64,000 nucleotides of DNA, from assembly GCA_030549205.1 (NCBI GenBank), contig JAUKTV010000013.1, positions 1,116,001-1,180,000 of the forward strand, given 5' to 3'. Positions 1-9,417 of this stretch are shown here, in pieces; the first letter of the stretch is position 1; the number at the start of each line of letters is the position of its first letter. Source of the DNA: Apiosordaria backusii (lineage: Eukaryota > Ascomycota > Sordariomycetes > Sordariales > Lasiosphaeriaceae). The notes under the pieces were generated by a model. That model did no database searches. It saw nothing but the letters and a program-made list of their open reading frames with translations, and was not told the origin of the DNA. Position numbers and translations under genes: made by a program.

Positions 1-1
1 G

Positions 2-1162
2 GGGCAACACAACATGAATCTAGGGCAGGAGAACCCAGAGAAGGCCATTTGGGCAAGGTATCAGCCAAAGCTTACAACATATGCCGTGCCTACCTTCATC
101 ATGTCAGCAGTTGGTGGTCGTAACACCGGAGGGGCAAGAGTTCTCACTCCCTCTGGAGGCTTCAATGCACCAGATCTCTCGGTGCTAATGACTAGGAAAG
201 CCATCATCTCTACTCGAACCCCAACACGAGACGTCAGCTTAGCAACGTCCCAAGCCCCATCGTCAACTGGGGGGCCGGAACCCGCACCACCGTTAAGCCC
301 TGGGGCCATTGCCGGGATTGCTGTTGGAGGTGCCGTGGTACTGATTGCCCTTCTTGGGGGATGCTGCTGTTTCATCCGGTACCGTCAGAAACACTATAAG
401 GGACCGCGCCAGCCCAGCCACGGAGTACCTCCTCACGGTTGGGGTCCATCTGGACCGCTCTCACCGGCATCTCCGGCAGTCACGCATATATCATATGCCC
501 ACACAGTCGCAACCCAGCCACAGTCACCAGTAATGCTGCCCTCGATCCCAGTCTACCCGCCAGCAGAACTTGGCACAAACGACAACGACCAGTACCGAAC
601 AGCCCGAACAAGCCCGGCGAGTGTCGCGGCCAAGCACGATAATTCACCCTGGGCCACGCACGCATCAACTCCGCAGACGTTGGAACCGCCAACCCCGGCA
701 AGCGGACCGTACCCGAACCGAACGCCGTCGTACACAGAACGAGATCCGAGAACGATGCAGCCGGGGCAACCGTATTGGTCCACAACTCCGCCACAATTGC
801 AGCAACCGCAGTTCCGGCCGACGCAGGAAGCCCAGGGGGAAATTCGTGGTTGGGTGTTCCAAGAGATGGGCAGATCTGGAACAGGCCGGCATCATCTCAA
901 CAGTGACCGATATTGTGAGCAGATTGGACGGGGGCAAACAATTGGAAGTGGGGTTGAAGCTCTTGGTATATTTCACAATGTTTATACATCTTACGCACGT
1001 TTCTATCTTGGTTTTGCTCTTGATGATCTTGGCTCTGGTCTGAAGTTTACATTGTATAATAATCAGGTTCAGCTTCCTAACAATATACACAAGGTAACGG
1101 TTACATTTACACATGCCGTACTACGCCGTGAAAAAAACAGTAGTTTTTGCTTGCCTACATAA
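2..1162 (+). CDS. Single-pass membrane protein, 5'-truncated
   Basis: The reading frame is open from the window edge, so the N-terminal part lies outside. The visible extracellular part contains a VPTFIMSAVGG / LTPSGGF stretch that resembles a C-terminal ectodomain motif I associate with secreted or membrane fungal proteins. A Pro/Ser/Thr-rich linker follows, then one transmembrane segment of the AGIAVGGAVVLIALLGG type ending in a Cys cluster and basic residues (IRYRQK). This predicts an extracellular N-terminus and a cytoplasmic tail rich in Pro, Gln and Thr. The last ~100 residues after GWVFQEMG look less natural and the composition turns AT-rich, so the true stop could be earlier through an unseen intron. 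Such proteins are often called Mid2/WSC-like sensors, but no defining domain is visible here and no function is assigned. Confidence 0.5.
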   Translation, partial: GQHNMNLGQENPEKAIWARYQPKLTTYAVPTFIMSAVGGRNTGGARVLTPSGGFNAPDLSVLMTRKAIISTRTPTRDVSLATSQAPSSTGGPEPAPPLSPGAIAGIAVGGAVVLIALLGGCCCFIRYRQKHYKGPRQPSHGVPPHGWGPSGPLSPASPAVTHISYAHTVATQPQSPVMLPSIPVYPPAELGTNDNDQYRTARTSPASVAAKHDNSPWATHASTPQTLEPPTPASGPYPNRTPSYTERDPRTMQPGQPYWSTTPPQLQQPQFRPTQEAQGEIRGWVFQEMGRSGTGRHHLNSDRYCEQIGRGQTIGSGVEALGIFHNVYTSYARFYLGFALDDLGSGLKFTLYNNQVQLPNNIHKVTVTFTHAVLRREKNSSFCLPT

Positions 1163-1637
1163 CCTATACTTTTTCAATGCCATACAGGCTTTCTTAAAAT
1201 GTTGGACATAGCTATCGACTATTTTAAAAGGCCTATCAACTGTCCAGCACAGTGGAGGTTAGATAATTGCCATGTGTTAAGTCTGGCTTACAGTACCTAT
1301 TATTATTTTCCAGAACGTGTATACCAAGACACGGGTAACATTCCAGTGAGAGGTGATCGTTTCCGGTTGCAAAACCATGCGCCAAAAATAGATCCCACGA
1401 GGTTTTGTGTTTCACCCCAGAAACTTCCCGATTCGGAGTTCTGACCCATAAATACATCTTGGGATCGTAGACAAGTCAGTTTGCAGGAAAAAAATCTGTG
1501 GGAGGGACTGTCCCGTCACAGGAGGCTTAACAGTAACATTTGAGGCCCAAAGCACAAAAAGGGGTGGAAAGGGGGTGGAGGAAGAGCGCTTGGCAAGTGG
1601 AGAAAAAAGGGGGGGAAAACTAAGGCCAAAAATGTAC
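1163..1637. other. Intergenic, no gene seen
   Basis: AT-rich at first, then G/A-rich just before the tRNA. The only frames are short and show no recognisable motif. Confidence 0.5.
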
Positions 1638-1717
1638 TCTCCCGCCGGGAATTGAACCCGGGTCTCGAGCGTTGTTGGTTTGACAAGCTCACATACTGAC
1701 CACTATACTACGGAAGA
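1638..1717 (-). tRNA. tRNA-Asp (GTC) with a short intron
   Basis: Read on the minus strand, the acceptor arms TCTTCCG and CGGGAGA pair (one G-T wobble). The A box (TAGTATAGTGG) and B box (GGTTCAATTCC) are present, and the anticodon loop contains TTGTCA with anticodon GTC. The anticodon stem GAGC/GCTC only closes if about 8-9 extra bases (ACCAACAA-like) directly 3' of the anticodon are removed, which is the canonical position of a tRNA intron. Total length is 80 against 72 for an intronless tRNA-Asp. A T5 run on the minus strand (plus 1629-1633) follows the 3' end and fits a Pol III terminator. Confidence 0.92.
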
Positions 1718-2476
1718 TTTACAGATGTGTACACCTGTTGTAGTGAGAGGATTGGCTGGGAGAGATGGTGGACTGCCTACCTATAGGGGTAAGCTTGCAT
1801 CGGCTCGAATTACAGAGCAGGAGACGTTCTTTCAACAACAACCCTATAAAAGATGTGCAATTGGGTTTAACCACATTATGCGAAAAGATAAGGACGGCAC
1901 AAGGCCGCAGGCGCAATGAAGAATTTTCAGTCAGTTCGCAGATGTCTTCAAATTTCAGTACCAGGAGGACTCCGAGATATTATCGCCAAGTGTGCCGTTT
2001 GTCCTGACGTCATGGCGTCCCATTCAAGGCTTCATATTCGCGAAGCCAAGATCATCGAAGTGACGATGAGTGAGGACTAGACTCTCGGAGACATGGAAGA
2101 TTCCATGATACTAGACGGTGACTCGTAGTAGCGATGAACGAGTTAGACAAGGAAAATCACGAATATAATTGGTGATTGACATTAAATGCCATGATAGACT
2201 GCGTCAAGCAGTTGCGGTTATTCTAATAGTTAACTCTCTTCTAACATGTAGAATAGTTGAATATGCTGTCTTGCCTGAAATTATGTACGTTGAAACAAAA
2301 TGCCCTTCAAAATCCAAAATATACCATACCCATATGACCATCACGATAAAAATCAGAAAGCAAACAAGAAACTTCAGCCACACGGGCCTGGTCTTCAACT
2401 CCCACAAACTCCAACGCTTCCAGCTCACAAAACGTGGTTGTCACAAACTTGGACGACATGTGTCATATTTCAAGCA
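1718..2476. other. Intergenic, no gene seen
   Basis: Upstream of the tRNA and downstream of the zinc transporter stop. Only short unrecognisable frames; nothing else supported. Confidence 0.5.
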
Positions 2477-4437
2477 TTAAGCCCAAGCACCAACCAAGCT
2501 CATGCAAATGGCACCAAAAAACACAAGGAAACAAGCGGCGATCCGCTTTCGGCCGCGGAGAGTCGCCCAGCTTTCATCACTGAGAAAGTCCTCGGCAAGG
2601 AGCTCGATAAGCGCAGCAAAGACAAGGAGCCCCGACGAGATGGCGTTCATAGTTCCCACCAAGATTAAGCCAAATTCGGAGTTTGGGCTGTAAAGCATGT
2701 GGGTGGCTAAACCAATGGCTTGACCAATAGGTGTCCTGAACAGTACTATTGTCAGCTCCACAATCTGTAAAGAAATGCGAAAAGTAGAATAAACATACGT
2801 GCATCCATAAGCCAACACCATAAACCATGGCTGCAGCATTCCCTTTTGCCAGTTGATAGAAGCAATACGGGCTCCCAAGGCGAGACCCTCAAACGTTTCT
2901 GCAACAGACGTCAGCCATCATGTCACGTCACACCATACACAGGAAACGAAAACACTCACGGTGAAAAGCAACAGCAATCAACAATACAACAAAGTCGCCG
3001 CCAACAGCGACACTCAACGCCATACCGATAAAGATGCTGTGAAACAAAATACCCACCTCGAGGAGCATGCACTGCAAGATCTTCTTCTTGTGTGCCTGCT
3101 CCTCAGTAAGGCCGATGTGCTGAGATTCCACCACGCCGCCAAGCAGCTCCTTGGGCCTGAGCTTCTCATCAGGAGTAACAGCCGAATTATCACCACCAGC
3201 CGCCACGACCTCCTCAGAAACAGGCTCAATAACAGCCTGGCTTCCCCGGCGAGTAGTCCCGGAAGGCCTCGTGATAGCTGCCAGAACCGGTGCCTGGGAA
3301 CAGTGGCCCCCAAAAGACGTAGACCGATGCCGGTGGGCAGGCTGCTCCTCTGCCCGGAATCCATCGCTGTCCCCGGCTTCTCCTCTTCCGGGACGAGGAG
3401 TGTAGTGACGAGCGGGGCTAAACACCATCTCAATAACCGCGACAAAGAAGATTCCAAGCAAGGCAATGGCCCCCGGCATAGCGGGGTAGTCCGACGTCCA
3501 AAAGCTCGAGAGGCATGGATCGCCAAGCGAGATGAAAGCCGTTGGGAGAAGATGCACAAAAGCAGTAGCAAGCAAGACGCCGGTACCGAAATGGCGAACA
3601 GCGAAAAAGAAGCGTTCGGGAATGCGAATAATCGGAAACTTGAGGGCGATCATGGGCAGCGCGCAGGCCAGCCCGGAGACGGCGAGAATGATGACCAGGG
3701 CGCCCACGTGAAGAGGCATGTTGTAATCGGTGGTAGCATTGAAGTTTGCGCCGCAACGAGATGCCGCCGTTCCATCATCCTGCCGCTTGGTGAGTTGCTT
3801 CAAAAGCAAGGTAGATTCACGGGTAACAACAGCGTTAGAACTAGCGGTGGTAGTCTCAACTGGATGACCACCCAAAAACATGGCCGGGACGCCGTGCCCG
3901 GCAATGTGGACAATTGCCGACACAGCGACAACAGAGAGAATCCATCCAATCCAGCCCGAGGGGGGCCGGATCAGAGGCTGGGAACGACAGGCTCGGCCTT
4001 CACCACCAAGCGCTGTCTCGGGGGCTGCAATGGGCGGATCTGTGAGGTTTGTTGTGTCAATGACGTTGAAACTGGAACATACAGCAAAACCTCACCTGTC
4101 AAAAAGGGGACACCAATATCAAGACGAGAGAGTACTTACGACCGCCCATTGCAGAGGGTATGCGCCCCCAATTGTTTGTCTTGTTGTTGCAATTATCGAG
4201 GAAATTGTTTTTTTCGTCATTCAAGACCCCAAACGCACTGGCTGACCCTCCTGATCCCCCATTGCGCTGTTCGCGGGCGTTGGCAATGCCATTCAGGTCC
4301 TCGCAGGTGGTGAGGTCGGGTGCTAGAAATGGGGGGTTCTGGTTCCAATCGGGATGCTCAAAGTCATCGTCTGTTCTCGAAGGGCGGTTCATGATTGGTC
4401 TTTTGTCGGTGTTTCGTCCTTCAATTGCTGTACTCAT
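2477..4437 (-). CDS. ZIP-family zinc/iron permease
   Basis: A four-exon gene: join of 4437-4140, 4039-2960, 2898-2799 and 2735-2477, about 578 residues. All three introns (100, 61 and 63 nt) have GT-AG ends and preserve frame. Removing them restores the ZIP signatures: HSIFIGMALS in the fourth core helix, HQTFEGLALGARIA in the fifth (its glutamine codon is split by an intron), and GCTTPIGQAIG after the third intron. Family knowledge: ZIP permeases move Zn2+ (or Fe2+) into the cytosol and use these conserved His/Glu residues for metal binding. A long hydrophilic N-terminus with an extra predicted membrane segment (GWIGWILSVVAV) precedes the core, typical of the larger fungal plasma-membrane members. 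The cytosolic loop between helices 3 and 4 is long and only modestly His-rich. The first ATG (MSTAIEG) was chosen as start; exact substrate is inferred. Confidence 0.9.
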
Positions 4438-5858
4438 ATAAGGGGGGCTCTGCCGGTGCGGTTTGCTGCACAATCACCCGACAGGTATCAGACACGGGCT
4501 TCTTTATGTATGTACTTGTGTAAATGAAGAAAAAGCGAAAACGCTGGATGAGGTGACTGACGAACTGACTGGGATCAATGTCTTGACTTGAACAAAAATC
4601 GATCCGCTTGCAATGACAGCAAAGTGGGGCACAGCTGAAGGGCCTGCCACCTGAAGTGGTGACCTTGAAACAAACCCGCCTGCAAGAGCCGTCCTGGGCA
4701 CTCATCCGACGGAATACGCCCTGAAGCGACTTCCCTATTGGGCAGCCTCCCGGGAACAAACTCAGCAAAAGCGGTGACGGCACGTGTGGGGCCGGAATGT
4801 TACGGAGCTGCTGCCAAGAATAGTAGGTACGAACTGCTGCAACAGTGATAACGGGAAGTTGTCTTGGAAGTCGCCGAAACTCTTGGACGAAGGACAATGC
4901 CCAGACATGGTGCGAAAATTCAGAAACCTTCTAGAGCGATTCAGCGGGTTCCAGGCGACTTCTGGGCTAAGATGGCTGCAGGGAGCGTACCAAACAAGTT
5001 GCATGTGATTCCAGGGTGGCCCGGAAGTGCATGACAACCACTTGGTCATGGGACCAAGCACAACCTGCAAAATGAGATGACAGGAGCCGTCCGTGCCAGC
5101 CCTGGGGGGTTAGGGTTTTCTACGCTTTCCGGATTGAGATCACTTACAGAGAATTGGTTGGCTGAGATGCTGTGCCATGCTCTTGCTGAACACAGCGATA
5201 ATCGGAATTATCGTCGCTATCGTCGTGCAGTTTTTCTCTTCGGGTGAGTACGCCAAACCATTACCTTACCTCCTTTCCGCCTTTCCGCCCTTCCCACTAT
5301 CTGCCTCTAGTGGTGTTCCGCCACAACCAAAGTTCCATGTGGGCCTCGACATCCGTAGGGCTGGTTTTTTCGTGCTCCCGTCTCTCTTCCCCGCTCTTTC
5401 TTATCCTCCCCCGGAAAAGCAAACATGGATCTAGCAATTGCGTCTGCACAACGGGATCGCCGTCGGCAATGGGCCAGCCCCTTCCCCATCTCAAATTTTC
5501 TGGGGAAATGGGGCGGCAATGGATCCCGGCCAGCTCCCGATATCCCCCGGGCCAAGACCCGATGCCCGGCATGTGCTCGGCAATTTCGTGCCCCTGTTCC
5601 GCAAGCCACCGGTGACGCGGATGTCGTTGAATTCTCGTCCACAAATCACAGGTGCTCCCGGAGAAGTGCTCGGCAGATGCCGGGATCACATCCTGCACGT
5701 TGCGTCTATTTTCCTTATTGACGGACTGGTGTAAACGCATACGACAACCTGTTATCAGAAAGCGATGCATCTTGGACAATAAGTAGCCAATGAAGCAATT
5801 CTTGTAGCGAAGATTGGCACCGGTTGCTGTGCCTTCCGAAGATCAAACCGGCCTCTTG
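4438..5858. other. Intergenic / promoter of the ZIP gene
   Basis: Pyrimidine-rich sequence upstream of the transporter. Open frames on both strands at 5.2-5.8 kb overlap each other and show no recognisable motif or convincing splice pattern. No metal-response element could be assigned by eye. Confidence 0.4.
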
Positions 5859-6744
5859 TTATCCTTGCTGGGAAGACCAGGTACTGAAGAAATCGAAATC
5901 CATGTTCGCCTCATCAAAGCAGGTAAATGACGTGTCCGTCTGTTCCAACGTCTTGTCCACGCCCGCCCCTGAACCGTTCCAGCTGGAGTCAACATTTACA
6001 TAAGAACCCATATCAAACTCATTCCTTACGGGCAAGTTGATGTTGAACGGCTGGCAGTCGAAGTCAAAAGGGAAGTCGTTGTTTCCCTCGAATGTCGTGG
6101 CCCCGCCTTGTCTTGCCTCCAAGTTGCCCGGTCATCGTCGGCCGTGTGCTTAAATGGGGAGTAGTGTTCAGACATTTTTCTCTGTGATCAAAACCCACTT
6201 TGCTAGCAGTAGTGAAAATATCACCTGAAAAAGTATCTAAGCTTTCAGGTATACCAGACGAATCTTTATGCTACGAGCCAGGTGGTTCAAGGTGTTCGCC
6301 TTGAACTCGAACCGCCTCTGAACCTTGTTCCGAGAACAACGCAGGTAACCTGACCGCAGGGTTTACCAATGTGACACTGCTTCCAGCCAAAGAACCAGAG
6401 GGGGTTGCCGGATTTCGAACTCGAACACCCCGCGGCTCAGCCATTGCTAAATCCGGACTCTGCAATGTCCCGGTCGACGAATCGGTCAGCCAGTCGTCGA
6501 AAATCAAGCCCAAAGCTCGCCCGAGGGCCTCTTGAGCCATTGCTTCTGTGATGGTGCTTGGAAAATCCTCTGAGCTTTTTTCACTTTCAGATACTGGAAG
6601 GTCCCTCAACACACTACTTTCCCGAAGGTCTCTTGCCGCTATGATGCGACCTTGACGTTGCGCAAACTCTCGGAACTGACAGATTGCTTCACACAAGCGA
6701 TGGTCCATATACGCTGATGTAGGCCTAATCTGGCCGGGAAACAG
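5859..6744 (-). pseudogene. C-terminal part of split C2H2 zinc-finger gene
   Basis: This is the 3' part of the zinc-finger family gene whose 5' part lies at 13.8-17.9 kb. Reading begins at CTGTTT (LF), directly after the transposon junction, and continues PGQIRPTSAYMDHRLCEAI..FREFAQ. From family memory this matches the conserved tail that follows a W..I(W/F)DxLFPG motif. An acidic/aromatic end segment (DFDFFSTWSSQQG) closes the protein at 5859. Between the two coding blocks (about 6270 to 6122) there is a stop and no clear intron, so a short region is either an unrecognised intron or decayed. It lacks its own start; the frame simply runs in from the transposon TIR. Separation from the rest of the gene makes it non-functional as it stands. 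Confidence 0.7.
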
Positions 6745-6755
6745 CCTGGTTGTCT

Positions 6756-6791
6756 GAGACGAATCTGGGCTCACGAAATTTCCTTTTTCGT
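6756..6791 (+). repeat. Left terminal inverted repeat of outer element
   Basis: Pairs with 13734-13769. Three mismatches were seen over 36 bases; two are G/A transitions with the A on the right copy, as RIP would leave. Confidence 0.8.
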
Positions 6792-7092
6792 TTGCAGTCC
6801 TGAGCTGGGGTGAGCTGTGGCTGATTTGGCCTGAGCTTTGCCTGATTCTTCCCTGAGCTAGGGTGATCCCATACGCCGCTACTGCACAGCCTCAGAGGCC
6901 CGTTTTCAGTCCCCCCCGGCTAAAGTTTCCTTTTCATGTCCCCCGCCGTGTCCGCGTTTCTAGCATATACTGGTACTTGTTGGGGGATAGTAGGTAGTAT
7001 CTTGGTACTGAAACTGGGATGGTATTTAGTATACTAGTCTAGCACCTAGAATATACCAGCACATAATGTCCTGGCCTAGAATATGGTGAAAC

Positions 7093-8572
7093 CTATTCAC
7101 CTCTTGCTTCCTGCGCGGTTGAGCCTGGTGGCCGCTCTGTCAAACAGGCGCTCCAGGGTTGCTCGACATCCTGTTCCTCGACATCTTCCTCTTCGACATC
7201 TTCCTCTTCGACATCTTCCTCTTCGACATCTTCCTCTTCGACATCTTCCTCCTCCCACAATGCGTGACGCTTCCGGTATTCGCATTCGAGAATTGCCAGC
7301 CTCCACTTGTTCTTAGAGGCATAATCCAAGATGCCAAATCTCTCAGCTTGGTCCAAATCTTCTTCCCACTCCCTCGGCACGCATACATCATCGAGTTCTA
7401 GTCCAACTGTACTCTCCGGAGGTGGGCCACCAAAGAGAGTTTTCAGGGCGCCGGCGGCTTTTTGGGCCGCTATGATGGTTTGAACTGCATAGCGGAGCTG
7501 AAGATATTCAAAGCGCGGGAGGGGTCGCTTCTCCGGGTCGGTAGTGACGAGCTTGTACACATCGCCATGTCGTATGAACTTGGGCGGATCCTCGCGGCAA
7601 GCGTCCATCAAGACAAATGAAAAGCCCCCTCTTGGGCGGTTCGATGAAAAGCCGATCTCAACGTGAAGTTCCTTGAATATAACCACCTGAAGGAAGAGAA
7701 TATGGTCTGGGTCGGTCGAATGCTTGATAGGACGAAGGCCAAACTCATGCATGTCCCATAGAACATGTGCATTGGGCGAGAGAGGAAGGATGTTTCTGTC
7801 CTCCTTCATATCCAGGGCTGCAAGCTTCTCAAGGGCCAAAAGATTTAAGCATGCTCCAAACGCTCACTGGCTGCATCTGCTGCTGTGCCGCCACATCAAT
7901 GATATGTGCCCCTTGGGTAACGAGACGGGGTCCGCTTGAAAGAACGCAGGAACGGTTGTACCATTTTTTGACCTCGCCCAGGGCTTTTGTGTCTTCACTG
8001 CTTCGGTTAGTGGCCTCCGCGTTCTCGTTGTACCACACCATTCTGATGTGATACAGTATACCCACAAGGGGTGGTATGACACCGACGCCAAAGAACGACT
8101 GCAGGTCCGAACCGTCCGTCATCCATTCCCTCATTGCCTGAAGGTTTAAACCCATGATGATCGAATCGGGGTCCAAGGCCAAGGCGCGAAGTGACCAGAG
8201 CGGTCTGTTCCTTTTCCGCAACGACTCGGCTTGTTTGATTGTAGGAGTAAAGGTCTTTGCGAGGTGCTCGTGGAGATAGGCAGCAAATGCCCGTTTGAGA
8301 TCCCATTCTGTCTGTGGCAGGGTGCCCCCCGTCATCCCCGAGTCCTGTGTCTCCTGTGATGGTGATGACCCCGGGGGGTCTGTCAGCGGCGAGGAGATGG
8401 GTCCGGTCTCCTGCGATTCAGCGCTGCGGGGTGGATCGTGAACCCAATTTGTTGATTCCGTGCTGAAGTATCTCGATACAATCTTGGGCCCGCGCGACCG
8501 GCGCTTCGTGCTTGAGGTTGACATTGTTCGCTCAGGTTTGGAAGTGCTGCGCTTCCTGTTTAAGGCTGACAT
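7093..8572 (-). pseudogene. HNH nuclease-domain protein, frameshifted
   Basis: Two overlapping minus frames carry the two halves of one fungal HNH domain. The upstream half (start at ATG 8572, MSALNRKRS) ends in YNRSCVLSSG..VTQGAHII, the first metal/DNA-contact half. The downstream half resumes with NILPLSPNAHVLWDMHEFGL, the N and second H region. They join if one base is dropped from the T4 run at plus 7838-7841. Family knowledge: such HNH proteins are multicopy in ascomycetes and mostly of unknown role; the HNH fold is a nicking/cleaving nuclease module. The C-terminus is an EEEDV repeat made by a 15-bp minisatellite. The gene lies wholly inside the outer TIR element, so it is cargo. It could be a real pseudogene or an assembly error at the homopolymer. 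Confidence 0.7.
7165..7254. repeat. 15-bp coding minisatellite
   Basis: Six GACATCTTCCTCTTC-like units in exact 15-bp steps (GACATC at 7165, 7180, 7195, 7210, 7225, 7240). On the minus strand it encodes tandem EEEDV near the C-terminus of the HNH protein. Confidence 0.95.
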
Positions 8573-8597
8573 TGCTCGCCCAGATTCTGAAAGGCGA

Positions 8598-8769
8598 GGG
8601 CAGAGATTCCGTACGGTAAGCGAGCGCTGCTGGGCAGAGCTTCCGTACGGTGAGCGAGCGCTGCTGGGCAGAGCTTCCGTACGGTGAGCGAGCGCTGCTG
8701 GGCAGAGCTTCTGTACGGTGAGCGAGCGCTGCTGGGCAGAGCTTCCGTACGGTAGGCAAGCGCTGCTGG
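8598..8769. repeat. 34-bp minisatellite, five units
   Basis: GTACGGT recurs at 8611, 8645, 8679, 8713 and 8747, exactly 34 bp apart, within an otherwise near-identical unit containing GCTGCTGGGCAGAGCTTC. Because 34 is not a multiple of three, the array cycles through all frames and gives open reading on both strands. It lies just upstream of the chosen HNH start. Confidence 0.95.
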
Positions 8770-9417
8770 CAAGTGAAAATGGTTGACTGTTGGACGTACG
8801 GCTGTAGATTTTGAGCCTGTTAGTCCATGTAATGTAAGGCGAGAAAGTGAAAAGAGCTGACAAGTTGGAAAGGAAGGAGTGGTGCGAAGATATCTTACAA
8901 GTTCCTTGGGGCAGTGATGGTGTAACACTGGGTGTGAAGCAATAAGGTGGTAAAAAGCTGATGAATTGAGTGAAGAAGGAAGAATTCCAACAGCGTGTGG
9001 GAGTTCTTCTATATACTGCTCCTGAGGTGGGAGACGGTTCGGTGGCCTATGCACGACCGCAAATTCACAGGCGTGCGCGGGCCACGAGGATAAGCCGTTA
9101 AGGTTGCTTGTCGGCAGCTGTGAGGAACCCCATCGTCGGTTCGCAGATGTAGTAGAGTTTGCTGAAACTCAATTTTAGATACACACGACCTGTCAACTAG
9201 CAGCCGGAGTTTGCTGCCTACACCGATGGCTCACACCATCTGAGTCACCGGGGTGAGATATGGCCTAAGAGCGCCAATCTCTGTGTTCAATACGAGCACT
9301 GACAATTGTTGAGCTTTTCCGGTGTTTTCTGTGGTGCGAGGCGGCCACCAGCCAACTCAAAAAAGCCCACTTCAGCCAGGTTTAGTCATCAAACACCGAT
9401 GGCTCAGAAGAAGCTAG
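8770..9417. other. Non-coding interior of the outer element
   Basis: No gene seen. ACACCGATGGCTCA occurs twice in direct orientation (about 9223-9236 and 9395-9408), the second copy just before the nested element. Confidence 0.5.

Noticed and set aside
2853..4313. 486-codon plus-strand frame
   Set aside because: Antisense to the ZIP gene, whose minus-strand exons show clear ZIP motifs; composition shadow.
5297..5779. 160-codon minus frame and overlapping plus frames
   Set aside because: No motif, no start context, competing frames on both strands.
8560..9054. 164-codon minus frame through the 34-bp array
   Set aside because: Most of it is minisatellite translation; the rest has no motif, and the HNH start lies downstream.
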